64,000 nt of DNA from Cyanodermella asteris. Lineage: Eukaryota > Ascomycota > Lecanoromycetes > Ostropales > Stictidaceae. The notes under the pieces are model-generated. The model worked only from the letters and a program-made list of their open reading frames with translations. It was not told where the DNA came from and did no database searches. The stretch lies in contig UYJD01000004.1 in NCBI GenBank assembly GCA_900618795.1, forward strand, positions 228,705 to 292,704, in the 5' to 3' direction. Below, in pieces: positions 13,590 through 23,589 of this stretch. Position 1 is the first letter of the stretch. Each line of letters starts with the position of its first letter. A program made the translations under genes and the position numbers.

Positions 13590-15000
13590 CTAGCAGCACC
13601 CTCTCTTCCTTCCCCTGCTGCCATCCACCTTGAAGACAGCCTCCCAGTCTCGCAGTCCACCACCAATACTCCCACCCCCCTTCTTCCTCCTCCGCAACGT
13701 GCTCCGTCCACCGTTAGCCGTCCCATCATCCACACCTATACCCCCACCATCACCACTGTCCCCATCCCACCAACCTCGATCTCCATACTGGATCCCGCTC
13801 GCCGGGTCGTCCGGGTCGATCTCCCCGAGTTCGATTTTGGTCAAGATCATGCGCGCCAGCCGCCCGAACGCCTCCTCCACTCCTTCGCCGCTCAGTGCGC
13901 TGACTTCCATGCTGACGGATATGCCTTGTTGTGAGGCCCAGCGCGTGGCGGTCGTGGTGTCAATCTCCCGGCCATGAGGAGCTGTGGTGGCGGACTGTAA
14001 GCCGGTGGGTCGGATCGTGCTCGTGGAGGCGATGGACGCGGCTGAGGATGGTGTCTGCGGGATAGAGGACTGTGATGAGTTGCGATTCGTGTCGCTACTA
14101 CTGGTGGGTGTTCGGGGCGGGATTGGGAGTCCTCGCTCGGTGCGTGCGTCCCAGTCATCGTCTTCCGGACCGTCCTTCCAAACATCCGAGTCTGCTTGTG
14201 CGAAAGACCTACTGGGCTTTGTGCTTATACTCCTCGCCCTTGTACTTGGCCGACTACTCTCTTCCTCCTGCTCCTCTCCTCCCGACGGTCCCATGTCTTC
14301 CACATCCACTTTATTCCCCACCAAAACCACACTCAACTTGTCGCTTCCCAACGCTCTCGCATCCTGCAGGAAAGTACTCAGGCCACCGAAGCTTTCCCAT
14401 CGGCTGACGTCGTAGACCAGTAGAGCCCCGGCGGCACCTCGGTAGTAGGACCGTGAGACGGCGCGGAAGCGTTCGGTGCCAGCCGTATCCCAGAGTTGCA
14501 GTTTTAGGCGGGTGTGGTTGGGCGATTGGCCGATGGAGATTATCTTGCTGGCGAATTCGACGCCGATGGTTTGCGAGGTCAGTGGGGGAAAGGTGGAGCG
14601 GAGGAAGCGGTGGAGGAGACACGATCTGGAGACTGTCAGTATGAGGGTACGAAGATGATCCGGTAGGTCTAGCAAGAACGACATAAGAACAAGTGACGAC
14701 GTTTCGTAAGAGAGTCTATGGCAGGCTCGCTCAAAGCATATGACATTGTAGGGACGACCGCCGAAGAGGGTGTAGACATGAACATGGGTTATGAACTGGG
14801 TTGGACGGACTTGCCAGCACCGCTCGGTCCAAGCAGGATGATCTTAGCGAGGTAGTCGTACATAGACCCGAGCTCCTAGAAGCCAGTCAGAGACGGTCCC
14901 ACAGACTTCGATCGCATGCATGCTGTACCTGCGTCTCATCGCCATCGTTGTTGAGTAGAGACGGATCCGAGCCGGTGCTGCTTGCCCGTTGACGAGGCAT
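13590..15000 (-). CDS. ypt4: Rab GTPase of the Ypt4/Rab4 type with long insert
   Basis: A small GTPase for endosomal trafficking. Three exons fit: 15000–14929, 14875–14811 and 14625–13590, giving 390 aa. The second intron interrupts the P-loop codon for Lys and splices GPSGAGK to SCLLHRF. Visible parts are the P-loop GPSGAGKS (residues 40–47), switch I TIGVEF (65–70), WDTAGTERF (91–99), NKVD (150–153), VSAL (about 287) and a C-terminal GCC for double prenylation. The stretch ELGEIDPDDPASGIQYGD matches the tail of S. pombe Ypt4 closely. Two oddities stand out. Switch II has Thr where Rabs normally carry the catalytic Gln, and a Ser/Pro/acidic insert of about 100 residues sits between the NKxD and SAL motifs. 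Family call is firm; the endosomal role is by homology. Confidence 0.88.
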
Positions 15001-15360
15001 AGTCGCTGTTCGTGGATCAGCAGTCTATCTCATGGCGATGGAATGCTACACGAAGCCACCGGAAGATGCTTCACACTCTACCACGGGGCAAATTCGTAGA
15101 AAGCGAAGCTGGTACCTGCCCGCATTCAGTAGCCTGGACTCGATGGGCGCCCAAAACGATAAAGAACCGGAGCTGCTCTCCAGATCGACCGCCAAGCACA
15201 AAGCGAGCTCCAACCAATCAGCATCCTCTCTGCCATCTACTTTTCTCAACCTCGCTCGAGCATCACAAGCTCTTCCTACGAGCAGCAATTCACGGCATTG
15301 ACTACCTGCCCACCTTCGCGACATCTTTCTCCCCTCCTTTTTCCTTTTCCATCCCTACAG

Positions 15361-16238
15361 ATGTCGGCGGTTGTCGCTTCCTCCTCCCGCGCGCTGCTGC
15401 GCCAGCACGCTACCGTCGCTCGCTCCTCGGCTCGCCAGCAGGTGCGCCGGTACGCGGACAGCACTGCCGATAAGGCGAAGCAGGGTGCGGAGAAGGCCAA
15501 GGACGCTGCCAGCAATGCTAAGAGCAAGGCGAGTGAGGGTCTTAGCCGAGTGACGAGCACTGCGGGCCCGGCGCTCAGCAGGGCGGCCAGCGGTGTCGGA
15601 AGTGCTTTAAGCAGAATTGGTGGGCGGACGGGCAGACTCATTGGCTTTGTCGAATGTGAGTGTGAAGACCTGTGAGAAGGAAGGACTATATATGGTCGTC
15701 GGACGCGCTCAATGGACGGCGGAAAGAAACACAATCGCGTTGGTGGTTCGGCGAAGGGGACAGATCGAAACGCGGACTCCCTGTGAAGAAGAATTGAGTA
15801 CTAACAAGGACACATAGCTATGATCCCGCCTACGATCTACTACTCAAAAGTCGGCTTGGAGCTCAGCAAGCTCATCTTCCAAGGCCAGAAGATGTCCCCT
15901 CCGTAAGCTTCCACCTCGGAATGCATTCCCTCGAGCACCTTTACTGATACTTCACCAGCTCTTTCCAGCAATTCCAGTCCTACCTCACTCCACTCCTGCG
16001 CCGCCTGAGGAACCCAACAGGTGCCGTCAACAGCACCATCAACAGCGCCGCCGCCTCTGTAGAGTCCGGCGCATCATCTCCCGAAGCCATTCTCCAGCGT
16101 CTCCGAAACATGGATCAGGCTACATTGGCAAGAGGTGGCGTCTTATTTGCTGAGGCGCTTGGGTTCTTCACCGTTGGCGAGATGATTGGTCGTTTGAAGA
16201 TCGTCGGCTACAGGGGCGAGGTCCACCACGAGCATTAA
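15361..16238 (+). CDS. ATP20: Mitochondrial F1Fo ATP synthase subunit g
   Basis: Subunit g of the mitochondrial ATP synthase, an inner-membrane protein of the Fo part needed for dimerisation and cristae shape. Exons are 15361–15655, 15818–15902 and 15959–16238, giving 219 aa; the first intron has a textbook TACTAAC branch site about 15 bases before its AG. The N-terminus is rich in Ala, Ser and Arg and looks like a mitochondrial presequence. An Ala/Lys/Ser-rich linker follows, then the conserved part with IYYSKVGLELSKLIFQ, the SFQQFQSYLTPLLRRLRNP segment and a C-terminal hydrophobic GVLFAEALGFFTVGEMIGR. An upstream in-frame ATG at 15298 exists; I prefer 15361 because the presequence begins there. 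It lies 360 bases from the divergent Ypt4 gene and may share its promoter. Confidence 0.9.
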
Positions 16239-17016
16239 ACGAGGGTGCTGATGGTGGAGGAGCTGTGGATCAAGACGTGGAGCTGGACCGTGTACATCTA
16301 CAAAAGCATGAAATGGCCCGAGTGAAGCAAAAGGAGATGGGGAAAGGGCGGTTCTGCATACAGGCGATGCGATTGTTCCATCTCAGCTCATAAGCGTTGG
16401 ACCTGGAGCTACAAGGGAATCATCCCAGATGGACGCGCCTTTGCTTGTGGGGTTATTTTACTTTGTTCCATAGACCTGCTGAATGATCACTGTACAACAG
16501 CCACAGACCTGGGGATTCCCTAGCAAGGTTGTTTCGTCCCGTGGAACACATGGCGTGAATTCCATGATAGAGACGAACAAAATCACAGAACTCATCGATA
16601 TATTCCAGGATCATTCTTAGAGTAATGGCACTTGCCGGTGTCAGTGCTGGGTACACTCATATCCTGGCACGTTGGAAGTATGCACTGACTTGAGCGCCGA
16701 GGAACCGAGCTCGGCGTTTTTGGCGGCTTTTTTTTGGCTGCTCTCTCCCACCACGTGGGCAACCTGTTTCCCAGCTACGATGTTGATGAGGATCTACAGC
16801 TCGCTAACAAGCATCGAGAAGGGCTGATGTCCTGATCTCCGTTATCTTTGATGATGAGACTTGTCAGAACGACGCTTGCCAAGCCGCCGGTAGCTTTGTT
16901 GCCTTGACGTTTACAGCTCGTTTTACGTCTTGGAATCAGCAATCAAGTCCTGTCAACAGACACCCATAGGACAAATCTCCAGGACATATAATAGTGAACA
17001 GCTCTTCCATTCCAGC
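16239..17016. other. Intergenic region ATP20–VPS28
   Basis: No gene seen. It holds the ATP20 3' end and the VPS28 promoter. A palindromic CCACGTGG (CACGTG core at 16752–16757) and a nearby T8 run are the only marked elements, and they may belong to the VPS28 promoter. Confidence 0.4.
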
Positions 17017-18003
17017 ATGGCGTCTCCATTCCCTGCGTCAACGGCCAGCTACGCCCGGCCCCAGAACTATGCGCCGACGCCGTACAGTTATACGCCCGCC
17101 TCGTCGCTGAACGCAACAATCAATGTGGACCAAGAAGTCGCCTTGCCATCAAATCCTAGTGAACGTGACACGCTGGGCTCGCTGGCTGAACTCTACAGCA
17201 TTGTCGTCACTCTCGACGATCTGGAGAAGGCATTCACGCGTGGCAGCGTCACCGAGTCTGAGTACACGACCCTGTGCGGCACCATGATCCGGCAGTATCG
17301 AGAAATCCTCAAGCAGGAGAGGGTGGCGCGAGAGTTTGCAAGCCTGGAGAGCTTCCAGAGGCAGTGGGATGTAAGTGTTTTCTGACTCTACCTTGCTTTC
17401 ATGCTATGCTCGCAAATGATGAACACCTCACTGTGCTCTTTCTTGACTACTTCGTGGGAGACAATAACAATACTCAAAATACAATCAAGAACCTGAATGC
17501 TTGTTGATCATTTCGATGCTACCTGAAACACGACTATCAAGCTTTAATCTAATATCATGCAGGTTGATTGCCCGCGCGCAACTGCCCGTCTACATGTCGG
17601 CGTGCCCGCAACCGTCGCCCAGCCACCACCGGAAACCTCAACTTCTCGGCAAACGAGAGGAGGAGCCGACGAAGAGACCGTCTACCCTCCAGCTGGCGGT
17701 CGCCAAGGGCCATCATCCGTCCAGGATATGATCTCAGCCACCGAAGACTTTATTACATTCCTCGACGCGCTGAAGCTCGGCATCGGCAGCAAAGATCAAC
17801 TTCACCCTGTATTGTCCGATGTCATCACAAATGTGAACAAGGTCACGCAGGGTGACTTTGAAGGTCGTGGAAATATCATTAAGTGGCTGATCAAGCTCAA
17901 TCAGATGAGGCCGACAGAAGAGCTCAATGAAAGTGAGCGTAGGGAAATTGAGTTCGAGCTCGAAGCGGCCTATCGTGGCTTCAAAGCAGCAGTCACAGGC
18001 TGA
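17017..18003 (+). CDS. VPS28: ESCRT-I subunit Vps28
   Basis: Vps28 links ESCRT-I to ESCRT-II in sorting ubiquitinated cargo at the multivesicular endosome. Exon 1 (17017–17370) and exon 2 (17563–18003) flank a 192-nt intron and give 264 aa. The start at 17017 is the first ATG of the frame after a plausible leader. After a Pro/Tyr-rich N-terminus the core ELYSIVVTLDDLEKAFTRG and TLCGTMIRQYREILK is seen (about residues 65–105), followed after a variable linker by the C-terminal helical domain with DFITFLDALKLG and a long stretch ending KWLIKLNQMRPTEEL. This domain arrangement and length are those of the family. It converges on the F-box gene with only 79 bases between stop codons. Confidence 0.93.
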
Positions 18004-18082
18004 GTCGTTTGCTACGCCAGTGATTGTCATTGAAGTACAGCAGAAGCCGGCGCCGCGACCATAGGAATGGCCGATGCGGTCC

Positions 18083-18658
18083 CTAACGTCCCGACCAAGC
18101 ATGCCAATCCCCAACCATGTCAACTTTCAGGTATTCCACGACACCCAGGCTCGGCACCAGATGCCACATGCCGGTGTCTTTCTCAATACCATCCAAGATA
18201 CTTGGATCAACGAATGTACTCGGGTTGGCTATCACCCAGACATAAAGCTCCGAACAGTGCATATTTTTGATGCATTCTACAGCATCAAGCCCTGCATGCT
18301 GTACGATACGCCTTTTGGCCAAATTCAGCGCTGCCTCCCGTGCCGCCACCTTCCAGTAGACGAGGTCCGGGTAGCCCTTCAGCCGAAGAAGCTGGTTAGC
18401 TTCTCCGATTATGCCAAGTCGTACATCACCTATTTGAGTCCGGAAGAATCGGTTAACGCGTGGGAGATTAGCGCGAGCGAGTAAGGCGACCCACATTCGG
18501 CGGGCATCTCGGTCCTTGTCCACGATACCTCGCCTGGGAATTGTCCAGGAGCCGTATCCAAACGTGAAATCCTGACGGACGAGAGTTGATTTCCAATGCT
18601 GGATGATCTCAAGAAGGAGTTCTACCGGAAGGTCCATTAGGTTCGTAGGAAGGGCCAT
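18083..18658 (-). CDS. F-box-like protein
   Basis: A 191-residue single-exon ORF. The N-terminus MDLPVELLLEIIQHWKS reads like the first half of an F-box, and LPRVNRFFRTQI about 50 residues later looks like its second half, as in the many Ascomycete F-box proteins that would recruit substrates to SCF ubiquitin ligases. No leucine-rich or WD repeats follow, so a substrate-binding part is not visible. The ORF is uninterrupted and starts at a true ATG, but the protein is short for the group. It may be a full small F-box protein or lack a further exon. Function is inferred only from the F-box. Confidence 0.6.
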   Translation of the reverse strand: MALPTNLMDLPVELLLEIIQHWKSTLVRQDFTFGYGSWTIPRRGIVDKDRDARRMWVALLARANLPRVNRFFRTQIGDVRLGIIGEANQLLRLKGYPDLVYWKVAAREAALNLAKRRIVQHAGLDAVECIKNMHCSELYVWVIANPSTFVDPSILDGIEKDTGMWHLVPSLGVVEYLKVDMVGDWHAWSGR

Positions 18659-20157
18659 CGCGCCTCGCGACGAGAAATGTTCTTAGTAGCAAAATGTTGG
18701 ATGTCAGGTTTGCTACGCAGAGATGGATCCGCGCACTCTGTATCTAGACCCGATACAACGAAGTGCGGCTGACCTGCTGGATGGCGTTTAGCGTAGGCAT
18801 GACAGGCACCTGCGCTGACGCCTGAAATCTCAATCGATCTCGCATGCCATTGCGTTTCGGGAGCCTCGTCTCTTGCGCTCATGATTGGCTGTGATGCCTG
18901 AAGCTCCAAAGGATGACTCTGCGCATATCATCCTGTATTGATTGTCGTTGATCTTGTGGCGCAGCGGGTTGCTCAGTACCGAGAAGCATGTACAGCCAGG
19001 TAGTCAACTACTACGTGCCTGAGCAGCCACTTATTTGGCTGAGATCCCGACTAGGTACACAAACGTCCCCTCAAACTGAACGAGCACGTGGCTACCTCGC
19101 TCAGCACGCACGTGAGGCTTCAAAACTAGTAGGCACCCACCGACATGACTGGATGCACAATAATGCAAGCTCTGAACACGTGTACCGCACTTGATGCTAT
19201 GGAGCGGAACCGGCTTGAATCCGAAATATCTCGATCATGTCCGCTGTGACCATCACCATCAGACTACCTGTCCCTTGGATACTGATCAATTCCACCTGCT
19301 TGTCATTGACAGCATTCACAATGTCGGCGCAAACTGCATGCCCATAGTTCATGCCCCCTCGTCGTCGAGGTTCGAAAATAATATTTGGGTGTAGGCCGTA
19401 TTTTACCCGTTGGGAGTTCCTTGCCGATTGCGCAGAAAGTCTTTATAATCTAATATCTCAAGATCTGTCATAGGGACCCAATGGCAACCCGCCTCTGTAG
19501 CCGATCCAGGTCTCTGTAGCCTTCCAGCGGAACCCACAGAGGTCTGCCGTCGAGTTGTCGCTCTGATGTTCTGGTCCCACTTGTCGTACCGATATGTCCA
19601 GCGCGACTGAGAGAATTCCCTCGAGTAGGCGTATAGGTATATTCTGTCGCACCGCATGAATATTTCTGTATAAGGGAGGTTTCCGTGATAATATCACAGT
19701 TTTGGCCTCATCATGCTTGGGTTCCAGGTTCGCGAGTTCGAGTCCCATCGGATTGAGCGGCCGTTTGCGTTGGGGATCAGGAAGGCTTTGAACGTGAAGG
19801 GGTCCGAAATGGTATGGCGCCTGGGTTGAAACTCAGCTGCACTTTAGACTCGAGTGGGCCGCAGGAGCAATGTGCAACTGAGTTATAGGGCAGGCGCTGA
19901 GAAGGTCTTCTTTGAATCGGTTAGGCTAGTTCTTCGCAAGTACTCGAAGATGATCAAGCGGAGTTGCTCAATCGAATACCTTTGATGTCCGGCAATCTCA
20001 GCATCTAGAAATTGTTGAGAACGCATACAAACCGCATGAACTTGGTAAGACCGTTGCATGGAGTCGAAAGCAACACGCAGGTCCGGAGAAGCGATCCGCT
20101 CGCTGCCTGTAAACCAAGGTAGGGTATAAATTAACCATTGTGCCGCTCATTTCAACA

Positions 20158-20190
20158 CGGGGGCGGTACGTTTAGATACCGTCCCCCGTA
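20158..20190. repeat. Near-perfect hairpin, 12-bp stem
   Basis: The arms ACGGGGGCGGTA (20158–20169) and TACCGTCCCCCGT (20178–20190) are inverted repeats with a single bulged base and an 8-base loop. A second, overlapping inverted pair (GTACGTTTAG against CTAAACG just downstream) could compete with it. No coding frame uses this segment. Confidence 0.7.
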
Positions 20191-20344
20191 CTAAACGACA
20201 CCACAAACCCCAGCATCACCTCCAGCTATCGACATCCACGAATTCACAAGATCAAAGACACAAATTACGACAAATGGTCATGTACCCCTGCCAGACCATC
20301 CGACCCTTCCACTTTGGCGGCCACCAAATAGGCGAAGATAAAAA

Positions 20345-20486
20345 GCCGTACCTGGCCGGGACGGTTTCTCAGACCGGGGGGTCTAGAGTTTTGCACCTTG
20401 AGACTTTTGCCAGTAGCTTCCCGGAGCTGATATCTGGGAGTCCCGGGTTCGATTCCAGCTGGGGGAGCGGTAAGATGGTTTTTTTT
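20345..20486 (+). ncRNA. tRNA-like RNA polymerase III unit (relic or SINE-like)
   Basis: An A-box-like TGGCCGGGACGG (20353–20364; one base off the TRGCNNARNNGG consensus), a perfect B box GGTTCGATTCC (20446–20456) and a run of eight T (20479–20486) occur in the order of a Pol III gene. The 81 bases between boxes would need an intron or a long variable arm. I could not close an acceptor stem, and the T stem has two mismatches, so this is not an intact tRNA. A tRNA-derived SINE, a decayed tRNA gene, or a Pol III transcript of another kind are all possible. Confidence 0.35.
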
Positions 20487-20524
20487 GCTGCCTGAAGGCG
20501 TTTGACGTGGAAGGACGTGGATGA

Positions 20525-20555
20525 GTGAATGGGCGGCGGCATGGCGCCCATTCAC
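20525..20555. repeat. Perfect 11-bp inverted repeat
   Basis: GTGAATGGGCG (20525–20535) and CGCCCATTCAC (20545–20555) are exact inverted repeats around the 9-base loop GCGGCATGG. It lies 40 bases after the T run of the tRNA-like unit and could be part of the same element. Confidence 0.75.
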
Positions 20556-21887
20556 AGTCAGATTGTGAAGAATCGTCAGATAGAATGCCACGGATGAGCA
20601 CCCAGCCATGATAAAGCTGTACAACGCATCAGAGAGGTCTTGCTGCAGATGCCAAATGATGTGCAATCCTCTGCCGTTGCAACTCATCTTGGGTTGGGGT
20701 TCTTATAGGCTTGTAAGCACATTGTTCACACGGGGTCATCGCCCCGTGTGCTTGGACAATTTGCCATATGGAGATCTGTCACCGCTTCGGTCAACGAGCG
20801 CTGACGCACTGGTTTACTTCAGCTTGATCATTCGCATTCCGTACACAAGAGGCCAAACAGTTCTCGTTGAAGGGGACTCGTGTACTTCACCCCTGATGGG
20901 GCTACAGTTCGCTGTTCGAGATCCTGGTCGATTGTTCTTAGACCTTACGCACGGCTTGAGGCGTCTTGTACGTGATGACGATAGCTCTGCGTCTGTCGAA
21001 GCAATCGCCCGAGGATCCTGGAAGCGCTTTAGCTTCGTCATTCATTCTAATGGCACTGGAAGGGCAGCTCCAACTGCAAAATTATATGCCAAGGTCTGGG
21101 ATTGCCCACACGTTCTGCGCAGCTTCATTCAGGGCTGGCCATTTGCTTGGCCGGCCGCAGCCAGCAATTCGGCATCGCCAAAGGCTTGACTATGGCCGAT
21201 TGAATCGCCAGACAGAGTATATGTATTTGAGCCTGCCATCGAGCAAGCGGAGCTGAGGTCGAACGGAAGTGGGTGAGCAGCAGATCTTGCGTTTCTGTAG
21301 CAATCATAATGGGTGGCCTGACACAATCACTTTTCGCCGCTGGGACCCGCTGATCAACCAACTGAACGAGCCACTGGAGGCTACCAACTTTAGCAGCTCT
21401 TACTGGCTGAGGCCGCTAAGCGGTTAATCATCTTCGACACGCACGATCACCACAACTACTCATGAGCACTCTACCATCTCATCCACAGCGCATGTCCACA
21501 CGATACGCAGCTCGTTATTGACGTGTCTCATTTGACAGACGTTGCAGCTGTGTCACGATAGCTCGATTTGTCCAGTCATTTTCGTCGTATCGGTCCTTTC
21601 AAGATGCGCTCCCTTTGCCTCCTTCAAAACAATGGCATTCCGCAGTTTGTGCGAAGCACGAGTGTCTCCAAGATTCTTTCACCTGAAAGACATGACCCGT
21701 CTCTCCAAACAATCCTCTTTCTCCTGTCAAACACAGTCTCATTGCACGCTGCCTTGAAAATGGTTCCGCCGAATCTAGTCAATTTCACTGGCGTTTCTCC
21801 ATCGCCGCCACCACGATCATCGCCCCAGATCGAATTCTTGAACGCTAGCCGTCGACTTCGATCTTTGCATACATCGCACCCACCAAC

Positions 21888-22778
21888 ATGTGTCAAATGC
21901 TGATGCTCTCATTTGGAGGTTGCTCTCACCTTTTCCTCGTCCCCCGCTCTCACCCCGACCTCTCGGGCCTCGTTGGCGGTCGCCTTTCTGAGATTCCAGA
22001 CGCACCGGCCTGCACATGCGAAGGCATCTTACATCCCGTACACTTCAAGCTCCACCCCCGGGGACCTAAAAGAACCAGCTGGTGCTACCACTGCCGTCTC
22101 GTGAATCTTGAAAAGCAGCTGCTTATCCCCGAGAACTGGCCCCTTGAGAAGAGAGAGCGACTCGAGTTCCTCCACGAACACGAGATCGAGTCTCTGACCA
22201 GAATGAGTGAATTTCTCGGTCAGCCTTACGAGGAATTCAACTCTGGTGGTCCCTTGCTCCCGGCTCGTGCTTGCAAGTATGCGCTCAAGCGAAGCCCGAA
22301 AAAAGGTAAGGAGTCGCGGCAGGTGAAGTTTGCTGATGAGCCAGAGATCGTGCCAGATCTGGATGTCGATGCTTCCGGTAGTGACGACGAAGCGTCCATG
22401 GAGGTAGGTGCCGATACGGAACTATACCAAGAGTTATCGGCCAAATTTCCTCACCCACTGACTGCCCTACAGCTAGCATACTGGCCACCGGACAAAGGAG
22501 AATCACTCAACACTCTGCTATACTCGCGATACAGGCATCCAGCGCAGCACATGGCATGCGATGCCTTTGCCGAACAAAGTCTCGCGCTTGCAAATGGTGA
22601 AAACGGTGGCTTTGCGCCCATTGTGGAGAAAGATTGCAATATTGTCCAGGTAAGCGAAGCCCATGTGAACACCCAGTGGATTCGTCCGGGCATGGACTCT
22701 CGACGATTCTTGGATTTCAAGCGGTCGAAATGCCCTGCTTTGCCAGCTTCACCAGAACATCCAGCGAAACGCAGGTAG
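21888..22778 (+). CDS. Uncharacterised protein with CxC…CxxC motif
   Basis: I do not recognise a named family. The 296-codon frame has protein-like composition throughout. Near the N-terminus it carries CTCEG, then HPVHFKLHPRG, then WCYHCRL, a CxC…CxxC arrangement that could bind a metal, followed by a charged helical stretch (LEKQLLIPENWPLEKRERLE) and an acidic segment. Two GT–AG signals suggest introns: 22404–22472 (69 nt, open in frame, with CTGAC before CTACAG), and a good donor GTAAGC at 22650 whose acceptor I cannot fix. The real C-terminus is therefore uncertain. The start at 21888 is the first ATG, but others follow at codons 4 and 6. Confidence 0.5.
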   Translation: MCQMLMLSFGGCSHLFLVPRSHPDLSGLVGGRLSEIPDAPACTCEGILHPVHFKLHPRGPKRTSWCYHCRLVNLEKQLLIPENWPLEKRERLEFLHEHEIESLTRMSEFLGQPYEEFNSGGPLLPARACKYALKRSPKKGKESRQVKFADEPEIVPDLDVDASGSDDEASMEVGADTELYQELSAKFPHPLTALQLAYWPPDKGESLNTLLYSRYRHPAQHMACDAFAEQSLALANGENGGFAPIVEKDCNIVQVSEAHVNTQWIRPGMDSRRFLDFKRSKCPALPASPEHPAKRR

Positions 22779-23589
22779 CTGGATCCCTCTCTGAGCGAAG
22801 TCTTCCCGCACTGATTGCCAGAATAATAGGACAGGGTCTCCATCATGGCACAAAATAGAGACAGGATATATTATTCACTTTCACCGAAATGCAGTTTATT
22901 TGTAATATCCAAGACTTGTGGTTAGCCCCGCCGCTGAAATCGCAGGTACTAATCAACACCCCCTCAGGCCAGTAGGCGTAGTAGACGATTTCACCGTAAT
23001 GTGATATGTGTAAAGTGAGCCAGATGCCGAGGTTGATAGGTTGATCCCGAATAGGAAGTTTCAACGCGTCACCAAGCAAGCGCAAGCATTCGACCGCGTT
23101 CGGCAGAGCTCGCTCCGACACCAAACTGCCATATCTTGGTACTGAAACCGAACAGCGGCAAGTCACAGCGCTTGGCCACATCAGTTAAGACAAGTCGATA
23201 AACTCGGTGAATTTGGGAGCCGTTACGCCTGCTCCAAACAAAGGATCTTGCGGCCAGGCAGCAGAGCCCTTCACGGCCATTCGCGCTCGGCGCCCCCCAT
23301 TCCTTACACCCCGTGAACTCCACGAGGGCTCAGTTCAGCATTGAATTCTGGCGTGAGCGCACCAGCATCGTGATGCACTCGATGAAATCAGGCTCGACCG
23401 ACCACGACTTGCGTGAAGCAGGATAACAGCAATCTGCGGCCGTAAGAACGGCGTCTCCCTCAGAAAAGCATCGCGTCGCAGACAGCGGTCGCTTCTGATA
23501 TTTAAGTCTACTGAGATTTCCTCTGCAAGAAAGCGTAGACTCGCCGGTCCTACCGCTTTTTCGCTCTGAACTTGTTTAAGAGTCCCGCT
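22779..23589. other. Intergenic region upstream of the SNF2 gene
   Basis: No ORF of interest on either strand. It holds the 3' end of the preceding gene and the promoter of the SNF2-type gene; no element stands out. Confidence 0.4.

Larger units (their letters stand above)
18659..21887. other. Gene-free stretch with structured elements
   Basis: I support no coding region here. The longest ORF (20608–21189, +, 193 codons) has no recognisable domain. The middle of the stretch (20.15–20.56 kb) contains two strong hairpins and a tRNA-like Pol III unit, each listed separately. Around 19715–19750 there is a further sequence with tRNA-like wording (CCGTGATAATATC at the front, GAGTTCGAGTCCC at the back) that does not fold into a tRNA and may be a decayed copy. 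Confidence 0.45.

Noticed and set aside
19715-19750. tRNA gene with GAGTTCGAGTCCC as B box
   Set aside because: The front part resembles a tRNA start, but neither the T stem nor the anticodon stem pairs. At most it is a decayed copy, so I did not list it as a tRNA.
20608-21189. 193-codon ORF as a gene
   Set aside because: Starts at an ATG but shows no recognisable motif and has low-quality composition; it lies in a region of hairpins and the tRNA-like unit.
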